Below, in pieces: positions 33,135-42,589 of a DNA stretch of 64,000 nt. The notes under the pieces were generated by a model. That model was not told where the DNA came from, made no database searches, and saw only the letters and a program-made list of their open reading frames with translations. Each line of letters starts with the position of its first letter. The stretch's first letter is position 1. A program made the position numbers and the translations under genes. Source of the DNA: Streptomyces fragilis (GTDB lineage: Bacteria > Actinomycetota > Actinomycetes > Streptomycetales > Streptomycetaceae); the NCBI RefSeq assembly GCF_003112515.1, contig NZ_BEVZ01000007.1, forward strand, positions 1 through 64,000, in the 5' to 3' direction.

Positions 33135-33947
33135 TCAGGCCGGGCGGGGGCGGGTGGCGTAGAAGGCCACGGCGGAGGCGGCGGCGACGTTGAGGGAGTC
33201 GACGCCCTCGGCCATGGGGATGGTGACGTGGAGGTCCGCCTCGGCCAGGACGCGCGGGCTGAGGCCGTCGCCCTCGGTGCCGAAGACGAGGGCCAGGCGC
33301 TCGTCTTCGCGCGCGGCCAGCTCGTCCAGCGTGACGGCCTGCTCGCTCAGGCAGAACGCGGCCACCGTGAAGCCCGCCTCCCGCAGCCGCCCGACGTCCG
33401 CGGGCCACGTCTCCAGCCGGGTCCACGGCACCTGGAACACCGTGCCCATCGACACCTTCACCGCCCGCCGGTACAGCGGGTCCGCGCACCGCGGGGTGAG
33501 CAGCACCGCGTCGACGCCCAGCGCGGCGGCGTTGCGGAAGGCGGCGCCGATGTTGGCGTGGTCGACGATGTCCTCGAAGACGGCCACCCTCCGCGCCCCC
33601 GGCAGGAGTTCCGCGACGTCGCGCAGCGGCTCGCGCGCCATGGAGGCGAGCGCCCCGCGGTGCACGTGGTAGCCGGTGACCTGTTCGGCGACCTCGGGCG
33701 TCACCAGGAGGACGGGCGCGTCGGTCGCCTCGACGACGTCGGCCATCACGCCCGCCCACTTGGGCGTGAGCATCATCGACCGCATGGCGTGGCCGCCGTC
33801 GACGGCCCGCCGGATCACCTTCTCGCCCTCGGCGATGAACAGGCCTTCGGCGGGTTCCCGGCGGCGGCGCAGCTCGACGTCGGTGAGGTCGGTGTAGTCG
33901 GCGAGCCGGGGGTCGGCGGGGTCGTCGACGAGGACGGGTTCGGCCAT
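33135..33947 (-). CDS. SpoU/TrmH-family rRNA methyltransferase
   Basis: The 270-residue product is a SPOUT 2'-O-ribose methyltransferase. The N-terminal substrate-binding part contains EGLFIAEGEKVIRRAV. The trefoil-knot core shows EDIVDHANIGAAFRNAAALG (motif 1), LVFGTEGDGLSP (motif 2) and IPMAEGVDSLNVAAASAVAFY (motif 3), so the catalytic Arg and the SAM knot are intact. The exact rRNA or tRNA site is not predictable. It lies 14 bases after the siroheme synthase stop, so they may be cotranscribed. Confidence 0.93.
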   Translation of the reverse strand: MAEPVLVDDPADPRLADYTDLTDVELRRRREPAEGLFIAEGEKVIRRAVDGGHAMRSMMLTPKWAGVMADVVEATDAPVLLVTPEVAEQVTGYHVHRGALASMAREPLRDVAELLPGARRVAVFEDIVDHANIGAAFRNAAALGVDAVLLTPRCADPLYRRAVKVSMGTVFQVPWTRLETWPADVGRLREAGFTVAAFCLSEQAVTLDELAAREDERLALVFGTEGDGLSPRVLAEADLHVTIPMAEGVDSLNVAAASAVAFYATRPRPA

Positions 33948-33961
33948 GGGGTGCGGTGCCT

Positions 33962-35194
33962 TCACGTGAGCGTGGCGGCGCCGACGGAGACCACCGGGCC
34001 GATGACGATGACGGCGGGCGGCCGGACGTCCTCGGCGCGGACGACCTCGCCGACGGTCGCCAGGGTGGCGTCCACCCGCCGCTGGGCGCTGGTGGTGCCC
34101 TCCTGGACGAGGGCGACGGGGGTGTCGGGCGCCTTGCCGTGGGCGATCAGCGCCTCGGCGATGCGGCCGATCTTGTCGACGCCCATCAGGATGACGAGCG
34201 TGCCGGTGAGCTTCGCCATGGCCGCCCAGTCGACCAGCGAGCGCGCGTCGTCGGGGGCGACGTGGCCGCTGAGGACGGTGAACTCGTGGGCGACGCCCCG
34301 GTGGGTGACCGGGATGCCGGCGGCGGCCGGGACGGAGATGGACGAGGAGATGCCGGGGACCACGGTGCAGGGGATGCCGGCCTCGGCGAGCGCCTGGGCC
34401 TCCTCCATGCCGCGGCCGAAGACGAACGGATCGCCGCCCTTGAGGCGGACCACGGCCTTGCCCTGCTGGGCGTGCTCGATCAGGGCGTTGTTGATGGCCT
34501 CCTGGGCCATGTAGCGCCCGTAGGGGATCTTCGCCGCGTCGATGACCTCGACGTGCGGCGGGAGTTCGTCGAGCAGGTCGCGGGGGCCGAGCCGGTCGGC
34601 GATGACGACGTCGGCCTCGGCGAGCAGCCTGCGGCCGCGCACGGTGATCAGGTCGGGGTCGCCGGGGCCGCCGCCGACCAGGGCGACGCCGGGGCTCTTG
34701 ATGCGGTGCTGCGGGGCGACCAGGGTGTTGTCGCGCAGGCCCTCGACGACGGCGTCGCGGATGGCGGCGGTGTGGCGCGGGTCGCGGTCCTTGGCCTCGG
34801 TGGTGAGGACGGCGACGGTGACGCCTCCGGCGCGGCCGGTGGCGGGGGTCCAGGCGGTGGCGGCGTCGGCGTCGTCGGAGCGGACGCACCAGACGCGGCC
34901 GCGCTCGGCCTCGGCGGAGGCGGCGGCGTTGGCCTCGGGGTCGCTGGTGGCGACGACGGCGTACCAGGCGCCCTCCAGGTCGCCGTCGGCGTAGCGGCGG
35001 CGCTGCCAGGCGATCTCGCCGGCGTCGGCCATCGCCTCGACGGACGGGGTGGCGGACGGGGAGACCAGGGTGACGTCGGCGCCGGCCGCGACCAGGGCGG
35101 GGAGGCGGCGCTGGGCGACCTGCCCGCCGCCGAGCACGACCACTCGACGGCCGGTGAGGCGCAGGCCCACGGGGTAGGCGGGGTGTTCGGCCAT
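33962..35194 (-). CDS. Fused siroheme synthase (precorrin-2 dehydrogenase plus uroporphyrinogen-III methyltransferase)
   Basis: This 410-residue CysG-like fusion makes precorrin-2, the branch point of siroheme and cobalamin. Residues 1-150 are the dehydrogenase/ferrochelatase part (GRRVVVLGGGQVAQRRL). Residues 165-410 are the SAM methyltransferase (VALVGGGPGDPDLITVRG, VVRLKGGDPFVFGRG, VPGISSSISVPAAAGIPVTHR). The ATG at 35194 follows GGGAGCC. A candidate -10 (TAAACT on the minus strand, 35298-35303) lies upstream. Placement beside cobT and cobL supports a cobalamin role. Confidence 0.93.
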   Translation of the reverse strand: MAEHPAYPVGLRLTGRRVVVLGGGQVAQRRLPALVAAGADVTLVSPSATPSVEAMADAGEIAWQRRRYADGDLEGAWYAVVATSDPEANAAASAEAERGRVWCVRSDDADAATAWTPATGRAGGVTVAVLTTEAKDRDPRHTAAIRDAVVEGLRDNTLVAPQHRIKSPGVALVGGGPGDPDLITVRGRRLLAEADVVIADRLGPRDLLDELPPHVEVIDAAKIPYGRYMAQEAINNALIEHAQQGKAVVRLKGGDPFVFGRGMEEAQALAEAGIPCTVVPGISSSISVPAAAGIPVTHRGVAHEFTVLSGHVAPDDARSLVDWAAMAKLTGTLVILMGVDKIGRIAEALIAHGKAPDTPVALVQEGTTSAQRRVDATLATVGEVVRAEDVRPPAVIVIGPVVSVGAATLT

Positions 35195-35381
35195 GGGGCG
35201 GCTCCCTGGGAACGGGCTGCTGGGGACGCTGCCGGGCCGCTTCGGGCATGCCCGGCAGGGGTGGGAGCTGCGCCGTCGGAGCTGCCCTGACAGGGGGAGT
35301 TTATGGCGTGCGGCGGGCCCGGACCGGGGCAGGGCGGTGTGATCTTCGCACGATCTCCCGCCCCGCCCGGTCCTGGCGGTG

Positions 35382-38300
35382 CTACTTCTCGGTGACGCCG
35401 GCCGAGTCGAAGGTGGCCACCTCGTGCATGGCACGGGCGGTGGACTGCACCAGCGGCAGCGCCAGCAGGGCGCCGGTGCCCTCGCCGAGGCGCAGGTCCA
35501 GGTCGACCAGCGGGCGCAGGCCCAGCTTGTTGAGCGCGGCGACGTGCCCCGGCTCGGCGCTGCGGTGGCCGGCGATGCAGGCGGCCAGCACCTCGGGGGC
35601 GATGGCGCGGGCCACCAGGGCGGCGGCTCCGGCGCTGACGCCGTCCAGGATGACCGGCGTGCGCAGGCAGGCGCCGCCGAGCAGCAGACCGACCATGGCG
35701 GCGTGCTCCAGGCCGCCGACGGCGGCGAGGACGCCGATCGGGTCGGCCGGGTCGGGCCGGTGCACCTCGAGGGCGCGGCGCACCACGTCGGTCTTGCGGG
35801 CCAGCGTCTCGTCGTCGATGCCGGTGCCGCGGCCGGTGACCTCGGCCGGGTCGGTCTCGGTGTAGACGGAGATCAGGGCCGCGGAGGCGGTGGTGTTGGC
35901 GATGCCCATCTCGCCGGTGAGCAGCGCCTTGTTGCCGGCGGCGACCAGGTCGCGGGCGGTCTCGATGCCCACCTCGATGGCGGCCTTGACCTCCTCGCGG
36001 GTCATCGCGGGCCCCTGCGTCATGTCGGCCGTGCCGGGCCGCACCTTGCGGGGCAGCAGGCCCTGCTGGGGCGGCAGTTCGGCGGCCACGCCGACGTCCA
36101 CCACGCACAGTTCGGCGCCCACCTGGGTGGCGAAGGCGTTGCTGACCGCGCCGCCGCCGAGCATGTTGGCCACCATCTGGGCGGTGACCTCCTGCGGCCA
36201 CGGGGTCACGCCCTGGGCGTGGACGCCGTGGTCGCCGGCGAACACCGCGACGGCGGCGGGCTCGGGGATCGGCGGCGGGCACTGCCGGGACAGGCCGCAC
36301 AGCTGGGCGGAGATGATCTCCAGCATGCCGAGCGCGCCGGCCGGCTTGGTCATCCGCTTCTGCCGCTCCCACGCCTCGCCGAGCGCCTTGGCGTCCAGCG
36401 GGCGGATCCCGGCGATGGTCTCGGCGAGCAGGTCGTGCGGCTCCTCGCCGGGCAGCGCGCGGCGGCCGTAGGCCTCCTCGTGCACCGCCCAGGACAGCGG
36501 GCGCCGCTTGGACCAGCCGGCCTGCACCAGTTCCGGCTCGTCCGGGAACTCGTCGACGTAGCCCACGCAGAGGTAGGCGACGACCTCGAGGTACTCGGGC
36601 AGGCCGAGGGCGCGGACCATCTCCCGCTCGTCGAAGAAGCTCACCCAGCCGACGCCGAGGCCCTCGGCGCGCGCGGCGAGCCAGAGGTTCTCGACGGCCA
36701 GGGCCGCGGAGTAGGGGGCCATCTGCGGCTGGGTGTACCGGCCGAGTGTGTGCTGTCCGCCGCGGGTCGGGTCGGCGGTGACGACGATGTTCACCGGAGT
36801 GTCGAGGATGGCCTCGATCTTCATCTCCTTGAACTTCTTCGCCCGGCCCTTGGGCAGCGACTTGGCGTACGCCTCGCGCTGGGCCATGGCCAGTTCGTGC
36901 ATCTGCTGCCGGGTCTCCTCGGAGCGGATGACGACGAAGTCCCAGGGCTGGGAGTGCCCGACGGACGGCGCATGGTGCGCGGCCTCCAGGACGCGGCGCA
37001 GCACCTCGTGCGGGATCGGGTCGGGGCGGAAGCCCTGGCGGATGTCGCGGCGCTCGCGCATCACGCGGAGCACGGCCTCGCGTTCGGCCTCGGCGTATCC
37101 CGGTGCGGCGGGCTGGGGCTCGGCGTCCTGGCCGGCGGCCGGCTCGGCGAGTTCCTCCGCCACGGCGGGGGTGTCCTCGCCGACGGGGGCGGGCCGGACG
37201 GGGGCCGTGTCCGCGGCCTCGGCCTCGGCCTCGGGGAGCGCCTGCTCCTCGGCCCGCTCCGCCTCCGCGTCCTCGGCCGGTGCGGCCGGTGCGGCCTCGG
37301 CGGCGTCCGGCTGCGGGGTCCCGAGGTTCTCGGGCTCCACCGCCGTCGGCTCGGGGGCGATGCTCTCGCCCTCGCGGGGGGCGGGGACGAGCGCGACGGG
37401 GGCCTGCGGCTGCTCGGCTGCCGTGGCCTCGGCGGGGGCCTCCGCGGGCTGCTCGGGAGCGGTCTGGGCCCCGTGGTCGGCGACGGCGTCGGTGAGCGGG
37501 GCGGGGCCGGTCCGGAACTGCTCGAACTCCCCGTCCGCGACTGCCTGCTCGGCTTCGGCGTGCTCGGCTGCGGCGTGCTGAGCAGCGGCGTGCTCGGCGG
37601 CAGCCTGTTCCGCCGCGGCGTGCTCGGCGGCGGCCTGCTCGGCCGCGGCCTGCTCGGCGGCGGCCTGCTCGGCTGCGGCCTGCTGGGCGAGGGCCTGCTC
37701 CGCGGCAGCCTGCTCCGCGGCGGCGTGCTCCGCCGCCTGGGCGGCCGGGTCGGCGGACTCCGCGTCCGGGGCCTGGGCGGGCCACGCCTCCCCCGCAGCG
37801 GCCGCGGGGTAACCGGGGGCGGGGGCCAGGTGCGGCGGGGCCGGGACGGTGCCGGGGACCGGCACGAACTCGCCCAGCGGCTGCTCGGCCAGGGCGAACT
37901 GCCCGGAGGCGTCCGGCCCGTGGGCCGCGGCCTGCTGCGCCGCGGCGGCCTGCTGCGCGGCGGCCAGGTCGTGGGCCGCGATGCCGTGCCGGCCGCCGAG
38001 CGTGCCGTGCCCGGAGAGGGTGTCGTTGGGGAAGCTCTGCTGCAGGGCGGCGGCGTCCTGACCCGCGTACGTGTCCTGCGCGCCGCCGTGGGCGTCCTGC
38101 GGGGCGCCGTGGGCGTCCTGCGGCGCGGTGGCGAACGGCTCCTGCCCGGCGAACGTGTCCTGCCCCGCGGTCTCCTGGCCGGCGTAGGCCTGCTGTGCGG
38201 CGGCGGGGTACTGGCCGGTGCCGCCGTCGGCCTGGGCGGCGTAGGGCTCGCCCGCGCCGAGGGAGGCGTCGGCGGCCGGGTAGGCCTCCCCGCCCGTGGC

Positions 38301-39143
38301 GTAGGCGTCCGCGGCCGCCTGCCCGTTCCGGGCGGCGGCGGTCTGCTCGGGGTGGTCCTGGGCCGTCTCCTGCCCGGTGGGCACGCCGCCCCACGGCGTG
38401 GGGTGCTGAGTGGCGGGGCCGCCGCCCGGGGTCTCCGGGGCCGCGCCCTGCTGCCCCGACTGCCGGACGACGGTGGCGGGTCCGCGGTCGGCGAGGGACC
38501 GCACGGGGCTCATCGAGGCGTCGGGGGTCGGCGGGCCGAGGTGCAGCGGGCGACGCGGGCCGGCCCGTCCGGGCGCCTGGGCGGCGGCGCCGAGGTCGTA
38601 ACTCCCGCTGTCGTGGACGCCGGTGGCGTGCGAGGTCGCTCCGGCGCCCTGCGGGACGGAGCCCGGGACGCCCTGCTCGGGCAGACCCGGCAGGCCGTGG
38701 TGCCCCGGGCCGCCGTGCTCCGGCGCGCCCTGGGCCGCGCCGCCGGTCTGGTCCGCTCCGGCGGTCTGCTCGGCGTAGGCCGGGTACCCGGCCGCGCCCT
38801 GCTGCTCCGCGTAGGCCTGCTGCTCCGGGTACGCCTGTTCCGCGTAGACCTGCTGACCATGGGCCTGCTGACCGTGGGCCTGCTGGGCGTGACCGTGCTG
38901 GTCCGCGTAGGCGCCCTCCGGGTAGCCGCCCTCGGCGTAACCGCCCTCCGGGTACGCGCCTTCCTGCCCCGGCGGCACCTCGTTGCCCCAGGCGCCCTGG
39001 GCGCCCGGCAGCAGGAGCTGGTCTTCCTCGGCGGTCGGCTCGGAGAGGTAGGTGTAGGAACCCGGCGCGGGGACGCCCGGCTGTTCCACCGTGCCTGCGC
39101 TCTCCGGCAGTCCCTCGCCCGGGACCTGGCCGGTGTCGGTCAT
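35382..39143 (-). CDS. cobT: BluB-CobT fusion with a long low-complexity N-terminus
   Basis: This 1253-residue protein joins two cobalamin lower-ligand enzymes. Residues about 690-890 are a flavin-dependent BluB-type nitroreductase fold (MRERRDIRQGFRPDPIPH, HHAPSVGHSQPWDFVV), which makes 5,6-dimethylbenzimidazole. Residues about 900-1253 are CobT, the nicotinate-nucleotide phosphoribosyltransferase that activates it (FAGDHGVHAQGVTPWP, NMLGGGAVSNAFA, GEMGIANTTASAAL, ending TEK). Residues 1-680 are disordered-looking, rich in Ala, Gln, Glu, Gly and Pro. They contain an AAAEQ/AAAEH repeat at about 468-534 that may form a helical rod. The start is the ATG at 39143. Long CobT proteins are known in streptomycetes. 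Confidence 0.93.
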   Translation of the reverse strand: MTDTGQVPGEGLPESAGTVEQPGVPAPGSYTYLSEPTAEEDQLLLPGAQGAWGNEVPPGQEGAYPEGGYAEGGYPEGAYADQHGHAQQAHGQQAHGQQVYAEQAYPEQQAYAEQQGAAGYPAYAEQTAGADQTGGAAQGAPEHGGPGHHGLPGLPEQGVPGSVPQGAGATSHATGVHDSGSYDLGAAAQAPGRAGPRRPLHLGPPTPDASMSPVRSLADRGPATVVRQSGQQGAAPETPGGGPATQHPTPWGGVPTGQETAQDHPEQTAAARNGQAAADAYATGGEAYPAADASLGAGEPYAAQADGGTGQYPAAAQQAYAGQETAGQDTFAGQEPFATAPQDAHGAPQDAHGGAQDTYAGQDAAALQQSFPNDTLSGHGTLGGRHGIAAHDLAAAQQAAAAQQAAAHGPDASGQFALAEQPLGEFVPVPGTVPAPPHLAPAPGYPAAAAGEAWPAQAPDAESADPAAQAAEHAAAEQAAAEQALAQQAAAEQAAAEQAAAEQAAAEHAAAEQAAAEHAAAQHAAAEHAEAEQAVADGEFEQFRTGPAPLTDAVADHGAQTAPEQPAEAPAEATAAEQPQAPVALVPAPREGESIAPEPTAVEPENLGTPQPDAAEAAPAAPAEDAEAERAEEQALPEAEAEAADTAPVRPAPVGEDTPAVAEELAEPAAGQDAEPQPAAPGYAEAEREAVLRVMRERRDIRQGFRPDPIPHEVLRRVLEAAHHAPSVGHSQPWDFVVIRSEETRQQMHELAMAQREAYAKSLPKGRAKKFKEMKIEAILDTPVNIVVTADPTRGGQHTLGRYTQPQMAPYSAALAVENLWLAARAEGLGVGWVSFFDEREMVRALGLPEYLEVVAYLCVGYVDEFPDEPELVQAGWSKRRPLSWAVHEEAYGRRALPGEEPHDLLAETIAGIRPLDAKALGEAWERQKRMTKPAGALGMLEIISAQLCGLSRQCPPPIPEPAAVAVFAGDHGVHAQGVTPWPQEVTAQMVANMLGGGAVSNAFATQVGAELCVVDVGVAAELPPQQGLLPRKVRPGTADMTQGPAMTREEVKAAIEVGIETARDLVAAGNKALLTGEMGIANTTASAALISVYTETDPAEVTGRGTGIDDETLARKTDVVRRALEVHRPDPADPIGVLAAVGGLEHAAMVGLLLGGACLRTPVILDGVSAGAAALVARAIAPEVLAACIAGHRSAEPGHVAALNKLGLRPLVDLDLRLGEGTGALLALPLVQSTARAMHEVATFDSAGVTEK

Positions 39144-39529
39144 GCGTACCCCTCGCCCATCGGTTGGTGCTTCTGACGACCTGCTCGTCCGGAGCGGCGC
39201 GCGGACCGCCCGTCCTGTTGAACGAGCGGGCCCGCCGAGCGGCACGAGAGACCCGCCCAGTCGGACGAGGAGCCGACGACTCGTATTGTCGCCGTCCCCC
39301 GCCCTCCGGTGCAGGCCGATGCGGCAAGGTCCGTGGTGGAACCCGCCCTCTCGTGCGCCTCCGGCGCCGTCGTACCGCACCCGTCCTCCGGCCGGCGGTC
39401 TTGTCCGGACATGGTCCGACGAGAACCGAATTCCAGGCGTAGTACAACGATCGGCCAGCCTACCCCGCGCCCCGAGACCGTTCGATCACGGGGCGCTACT
39501 GACGGCGGACGGCGCCGTGCCGCCGCGCG
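39144..39529. other. 386-base spacer between cobL and the bluB-cobT gene
   Basis: A spacer of this length upstream of a cobalamin gene prompted a search for a B12 riboswitch on the minus strand. I found neither the B12-box-like AGTCAGGA nor the GCCACTG element. The first half holds ordinary GC-rich sequence with a few TTGTAC-like words (39440-39450), and no gene is supported. Confidence 0.55.
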
Positions 39530-40738
39530 TCACCGGGCCCGCTCGCGCAGCCTCTCCCCGCAGAGCAGGAATCCGACGCTGCGGCCCTTCTCGGTCCACT
39601 GTTCGGCGTCGAGGGCGACGGACTGCAGGAGCGAACAGTCGACCGCGAACCCGCGCTCGGCCAGGCGGCGGCCCGCGAGTTCGGCGGCGTCCCGGGTGGG
39701 GACGTGGGCGACGATCCGCTCGGGCCGGCGGTCGGCGACGGCGGCGATCACCTCCGCTCCCCCGTCGGCGATCCGCACCACGTCGGGCTCGGGCAGGTCC
39801 TCCAGGACGTGCGGGGCGGCGCCCCGGACGGTCTGGAGCTGGACGCCTGAGCGGCGGGCGGCGCGCTCGGTGCGGGCGCAGGCCTCCAGGTCGCGGTCGA
39901 CGGCGATCACGGCGGCCCCGGCGCGGGCGGCCTCGACGGCGAACGCGCCGCTGCCGCAGCCGATGTCCCAGACGAGGTCGCCCAGGCGCGGGCCCAGCCG
40001 GGACAGCTGGGCGGCCCGCAGGGGTTCCGCCTCCGCCTCGCCCAGCGGCCCGTCGTAGCAGTCGGAGGGCAGCACCCAGCCGCGGGGGCCGGTGGGCGCG
40101 CGGCCGGCGATCCAGGGGGCGGACTCCGCGTTGGTCGGGGCGCCGATGGCGATCACCACGTTGGGGTCGCGCCAGCTGTGGTCGGCGGCGCGGTCGGAGG
40201 TGACGATGCTCACCTGCTCGCGGTCGGTGCCGAGTTCCTCGCAGACCACGAAGGTGCGGGGCGCGCCCTCGAGGAGCAGCCCGAGTTCGGCGGGCCCGGC
40301 GCCCGGGGCGGTGAGGACGGCGACCTTGGTGTGGGCGCGGCAGACGTTGACGGCCCGGCGCAGGGTGCGCGGCTGGGCGACGACGACCAGGGCGTCGTCC
40401 CAGGGCATTCCGGCGCGGGCGAAGGCGGCGGCGACGGAGGAGACGGCCGGGACCACCTCGACCTCGAGCCCGAACTCCGGTGCGCGCAGGGTGCGGACGA
40501 CGCCGAAGAAGCCGGGGTCCCCGTCGGCGAGGACCACGGCGGTGCCGCGGTGGCCGGCGATCCGGCGGGCGGCGAGCGGGAGACTGCCGAGGGGGACGCG
40601 TTCGGCGGTGGGCGGCACCTCGGGCAGGGCCAGGTGGTGGGGGGCTCCGGCCACCAGGGTGGCGGCGCCGAGCGCGGAGAGTCCGGCGGCGGTCAGAGGC
40701 GAGCCGTCCCAGCCGATCACGGTGACGCGGTCGGCCAT
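39530..40738 (-). CDS. cobL: Precorrin-6Y C5,15-methyltransferase (decarboxylating), CbiE-CbiT fusion
   Basis: The 402-residue product methylates precorrin-6B at C5 and C15 and removes the acetate carboxyl. The N-terminal CbiE half (residues 1-200) starts VTVIGWDGSPLTAAG and has GDPGFFGVVRTL and VVPAVSSVAAAFARAGMPWDD. The C-terminal CbiT half has the SAM motif GDLVWDIGCGSGAFAVEAARAG and VDRDLEACARTERAARRSG. It lies beside bluB-cobT on the same strand. The rest of the cobalamin genes are not in the window. Confidence 0.94.
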   Translation of the reverse strand: MADRVTVIGWDGSPLTAAGLSALGAATLVAGAPHHLALPEVPPTAERVPLGSLPLAARRIAGHRGTAVVLADGDPGFFGVVRTLRAPEFGLEVEVVPAVSSVAAAFARAGMPWDDALVVVAQPRTLRRAVNVCRAHTKVAVLTAPGAGPAELGLLLEGAPRTFVVCEELGTDREQVSIVTSDRAADHSWRDPNVVIAIGAPTNAESAPWIAGRAPTGPRGWVLPSDCYDGPLGEAEAEPLRAAQLSRLGPRLGDLVWDIGCGSGAFAVEAARAGAAVIAVDRDLEACARTERAARRSGVQLQTVRGAAPHVLEDLPEPDVVRIADGGAEVIAAVADRRPERIVAHVPTRDAAELAGRRLAERGFAVDCSLLQSVALDAEQWTEKGRSVGFLLCGERLRERAR

Positions 40739-40843
40739 CGTCGTCAGTCTCCAGGGGGTGGTGGGCGGTGCTGTCCGCGGGCGGTCGGGCGGGCCCTGTC
40801 GTGGGCGCGCTGTGAGGTTACCCCGCGGACGGGGGACCAAGGG

Positions 40844-41452
40844 TCAGTCCCAGTCCGCGTACTCGCCGGCGCCCTCGAAGTCCTCCGGGAGCAGGCTCCA
40901 GACGATGAGGTCGGTGCGTACGTCGCTCCACACGCCGGTGTCGTCCTTCGCCCGGGCTATGAAGGCGCCGCGCAGCACGCCCTCGCTGATGCAGCCGATC
41001 TTCTGCGCGACCTGCTGGGAGGCGGCGTTGTCGGCGGCGGTGCGCAGTTCCATGCGCTCGAACTTCTGGTCGCGGAAGAGCCACTGGGCGGCGGCCAGGA
41101 CGGCCTCGGTGGCGTAGCCCTCGCCGCGTGCCCAGGGGGCGATCACGTAGGCGACCTCGGCGGAGCGGAGCCGCCAGTCGGTGTGGTGCAGGCGGAGCGT
41201 GCCGACCAGGCGCTGGGTGAGGAACTCGGTGACGGCCAGGACGATGCCGCGGCCCTCGGTGCGCTCGGCGGGGGCGCCCTCGGCGATCCAGCGCCGGGCG
41301 TGCTCCTCGGTGTAGGGGTGCGGGACGGAGGTCCAGGCGACGACCTGCTCGTCGTTCAGCATCTCGGTGTAGGCGGGGACGTCCGCCTCCTCGAGCGGAC
41401 GCAGGACCAACCGCTCCGTGCTGATGGAGATGTCGGGGAAGGTGCCGTTCAT
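40844..41452 (-). CDS. GNAT acetyltransferase, RimJ/RimL-like
   Basis: The 202 residues open with ISTERLVLRPLEEADVPAYTEML, typical of the RimJ/RimL subgroup. They contain EVAYVIAPWARGEGYATEAVLAAAQWLF (acetyl-CoA loop) and RTAADNAASQQVAQKIGCISEGVLR. These enzymes acetylate protein N-termini or small amines. The substrate is unknown. GGAG precedes the ATG at 41452. It faces the metNIQ terminator and is probably its own unit. Confidence 0.9.
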   Translation of the reverse strand: MNGTFPDISISTERLVLRPLEEADVPAYTEMLNDEQVVAWTSVPHPYTEEHARRWIAEGAPAERTEGRGIVLAVTEFLTQRLVGTLRLHHTDWRLRSAEVAYVIAPWARGEGYATEAVLAAAQWLFRDQKFERMELRTAADNAASQQVAQKIGCISEGVLRGAFIARAKDDTGVWSDVRTDLIVWSLLPEDFEGAGEYADWD

Positions 41453-41531
41453 GCGCCGCTCCGTGGTGTCGGGGAACCGTTCGGACCTGCTGAACTTTTC
41501 AGCATGCAGCATGAAATCACCGATCAGGACG

Positions 41532-41566
41532 GCGGGGTCCACTCCGGCGGCCGGAGTGGACCCCGC
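41532..41566. terminator. Terminator between metQ and the GNAT gene
   Basis: A perfect 16-bp stem pairs 41532-41547 with 41551-41566 around a 3-base loop, 46 bases past the metQ stop and followed by TTTC. It should end the metNIQ transcript. Confidence 0.9.
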
Positions 41567-41612
41567 TTTCCTGACGGAGCGTCGGTCAGGACGTGTCGTC
41601 GTTCCGGAAGGG

Positions 41613-42458
41613 TCAGAACGAGGCGATGACGGAGCCGGCGTACTTGTCCTCGATGAACTTCTTCACCTCGGGGGAGGTGAGCAGCTTGGCGAGCTTCTTG
41701 ACGCGGGGGTCGTCCTCGGAGCCCTCCTTGACGGCGAGGAAGTTGCCGTAGGGGTTGTTCTCCGCGGACTCCAGGACCAGGGCGTCCTCGGCGGGCTGCA
41801 GGTCGGACTCGATGGCGTAGTTGCCGTTGACGACGGCGGCGTCGACGTCGTCGAGGGAGCGCGGGGTCTGCGCGGCCTCGAGCTCCTTGAACTGGAGCTT
41901 CTTGGGGTTCTTGACGATGTCTGCGGGGGTGGCCGAGCTGTCGGCGCCCTTCTTGAGCTCGATCAGGCCGTTGTCGGCGAGGAGCTTGAGCGCGCGGGCC
42001 TCGTTCACCGTGTCGTTGGGGACGGCGATGGTGGCGCCGCTCTTCAGGTCGTCGGCGCTCTTGATCTTGTGCGAGTAGAGGCCGAGCGGCTCGAGGTGGA
42101 CGGTGACGACCGGCGCGATGTGGGTGCCGTTTTTCTTGTTGAAGTCGTCGAGGTACGGCTGGTTCTGGAAGTAGTTGGCGTCGACCGACCCGTCCTCGGT
42201 GGCGGTGTTCGGAGTCACGTAGTCGGTGAACTCCTTGACCTCGAGGTCCAGACCGGCCTTCTCCGCCAGGTTGTCCTTGACGAAGGTGAGGATCTCCGCG
42301 TGGGGGACGGGGCTGGCGGCGACGACCAGCGGGTCGTCGGAGGAGGCGGCCTTGTCGTCACCGGAGCCGCCGCAGGCGGTCAGGCCCAGCGAGAGGGCTC
42401 CGGCGGTCAGGACGGCGGTGGCGACCTTGACGTTGAAAAGCTTGGCGGTGTTACGCAC
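41613..42458 (-). CDS. metQ: Methionine ABC transporter substrate-binding lipoprotein MetQ
   Basis: MetQ captures methionine outside the cell and hands it to MetI-MetN. The GTG at 42458, with GGAAAGG upstream, gives 281 residues. The lipobox LTAC ends a signal peptide (cleavage before Cys29 or so). The NlpA-type core shows VVAASPVPHAEIL, NYFQNQPYLDDFNKK and YSHKIKSADDLKSGATIAVPND. It is the last gene, separated from metI by 131 bases that contain a hairpin. Binding of D-methionine or peptides is also known in this family. Confidence 0.93.
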   Translation of the reverse strand: MRNTAKLFNVKVATAVLTAGALSLGLTACGGSGDDKAASSDDPLVVAASPVPHAEILTFVKDNLAEKAGLDLEVKEFTDYVTPNTATEDGSVDANYFQNQPYLDDFNKKNGTHIAPVVTVHLEPLGLYSHKIKSADDLKSGATIAVPNDTVNEARALKLLADNGLIELKKGADSSATPADIVKNPKKLQFKELEAAQTPRSLDDVDAAVVNGNYAIESDLQPAEDALVLESAENNPYGNFLAVKEGSEDDPRVKKLAKLLTSPEVKKFIEDKYAGSVIASF

Positions 42459-42540
42459 GAAAAGTGCCTTTCCGTTGCGGCACGCGGGGCGTGCCTGGTG
42501 GTGCTCCCCCGCGTCGGGTGGTGCGGGGAGGTCTGGGGGT

Positions 42541-42564
42541 GGGGCCGGCCGTGGAGCCGGCCCC
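42541..42564. terminator. Hairpin between metI and metQ
   Basis: GGGGCCGGC at 42541-42549 pairs exactly with 42556-42564 around a 6-base loop. It lies in the 131-base spacer, so it may partly terminate the transcript after metI or stabilise a processed end. Confidence 0.6.
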
Positions 42565-42589
42565 GCTTCGGCCGTGGGGCCTGCCCGGC

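Noticed and set aside
34648..39447. 1599-residue minus-strand frame overlapping bluB-cobT in another reading frame
   Set aside because: Arg/Pro/Gly filler, while the overlapping frame has exact BluB and CobT motifs.
39144..39529. Cobalamin riboswitch upstream of bluB-cobT
   Set aside because: No B12-box or GCCACTG-like element was found on the minus strand.
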